Part shown: piece by piece, positions 16,993 through 17,276 of the stretch
Position numbering within the stretch: the first letter of the stretch is position 1
Layout of the letters: each line of letters starts with the position of its first letter
Assembly (NCBI GenBank): GCA_916048115.1
Contig: CAJZGQ010000013.1
Span: 1 to 17,276 of the forward strand
Origin: an uncultured Streptococcus sp.
GTDB lineage: Bacteria > Bacillota > Bacilli > Lactobacillales > Streptococcaceae
Length of the DNA stretch: 17,276 nucleotides
Direction: 5' to 3'
Notes under the pieces: generated by a model
What the model was told of the DNA's origin: nothing
The model's database searches: none
What the model saw: only the letters and a program-made list of their open reading frames with translations
Made by a program: the position numbers and the translations under genes

Positions 16993-17276
16993 ATGAAAAA
17001 AGGTAAAGTATTCGCAGTTGCCGGAGTAACACTCCTTGCAGCTGGATTGTTAGCTGCATGTTCAGGATCAAACACAAGTAAATCAGGTTCTGGTTCAAAC
17101 GAAGACAAAAACTATGGTTATGTCTACACTACTGACCCAACAACTTTGGACTATACTGTGTCTTCTAAATCTGCCACTCAAGACCTCACTACAAACATCG
17201 TAGACGGTTTGATGGAAAATGACAAGTATGGAAATCTTGTGCCATCACTTGCAGAAGATTGGTCTGTTTCAAAAGA
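16993..17276 (+). CDS. Peptide ABC transporter substrate-binding lipoprotein, N-terminal part (partial)
   Basis: The first 94 codons of an OppA/AmiA/AliA-type oligopeptide-binding lipoprotein (SBP family 5) are present; the rest lies past the window. A basic N-terminus and hydrophobic stretch lead to the lipobox LAAC with C23 as the lipidated cysteine, followed by a Ser/Gly/Asn linker. The mature domain then begins YGYVYTTDPTTLDYTVSSK and continues to NIVDGLMENDKYGNLVPSLAEDW, the characteristic opening of this family. It captures peptides outside the membrane for import by an Opp/Ami permease. GGAGA (16982-16986) fixes the start. Which of the AmiA/AliA/AliB paralogues it is cannot be told from this part. 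Confidence 0.92.
   Translation, partial: MKKGKVFAVAGVTLLAAGLLAACSGSNTSKSGSGSNEDKNYGYVYTTDPTTLDYTVSSKSATQDLTTNIVDGLMENDKYGNLVPSLAEDWSVSK

Overview
The window looks like chromosomal DNA of a Streptococcus, probably of the oral mitis/sanguinis/parasanguinis type. The grounds are a suf operon in the order sufC-sufD-sufS-sufU-sufB followed by a PBP3 (DacA) family gene, a streptococcal-type MecA, an Ami/Ali-type peptide-binding lipoprotein, an amino-acid ABC transporter with its binding protein fused to the permease, and many extended -10 promoters (TGnTATAAT). Gene content is housekeeping and densely packed. The longest gene-free stretch is the 204 bases before the last gene, and no gap exceeds 300 bases. 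I see no rRNA, tRNA, CRISPR array, insertion sequence or phage gene.

Layout. Positions 1-1470 hold the end of ilvC, a terminator, then ilvA (branched-chain amino acid synthesis). Positions 1484-2782 hold a single-gene SPFH/stomatin membrane protein and a 71-residue HTH-like protein with its own consensus promoter. Positions 2808-5218 (minus strand) hold a two-gene amino-acid ABC importer. Divergent from it is a secreted, membrane-anchored DUF2207 protein (5275-7182). Then come uppP (undecaprenyl pyrophosphate phosphatase), the pair mecA-rgpG (ClpC adaptor and undecaprenyl-phosphate sugar-1-phosphate transferase), and the five-gene suf Fe-S assembly operon (10289-15490). A bidirectional terminator separates sufB from a convergent DacA-family gene. 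The window ends in the start of a peptide-binding lipoprotein gene.

How the genes work together. UppP and RgpG recycle and use the same lipid carrier for cell-wall polymers, and the DacA family normally trims peptidoglycan. The Suf proteins form one complete sulfur-mobilisation and scaffold machine (SufS and SufU deliver sulfur; SufBCD assemble the cluster). The importer and the lipoprotein serve nitrogen nutrition, and a near-perfect CodY box lies just upstream of the lipoprotein promoter.

Most notable observation: the DacA/PBP3 homologue is full length, with intact signal peptide and C-terminal membrane anchor, but all three penicillin-binding catalytic motifs (SxxK, SxN, KTG) are replaced. 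It is predicted to be a catalytically dead pseudo-enzyme at the usual dacA locus. A second point of interest is a long inverted repeat in the predicted 5' leader of the suf operon.
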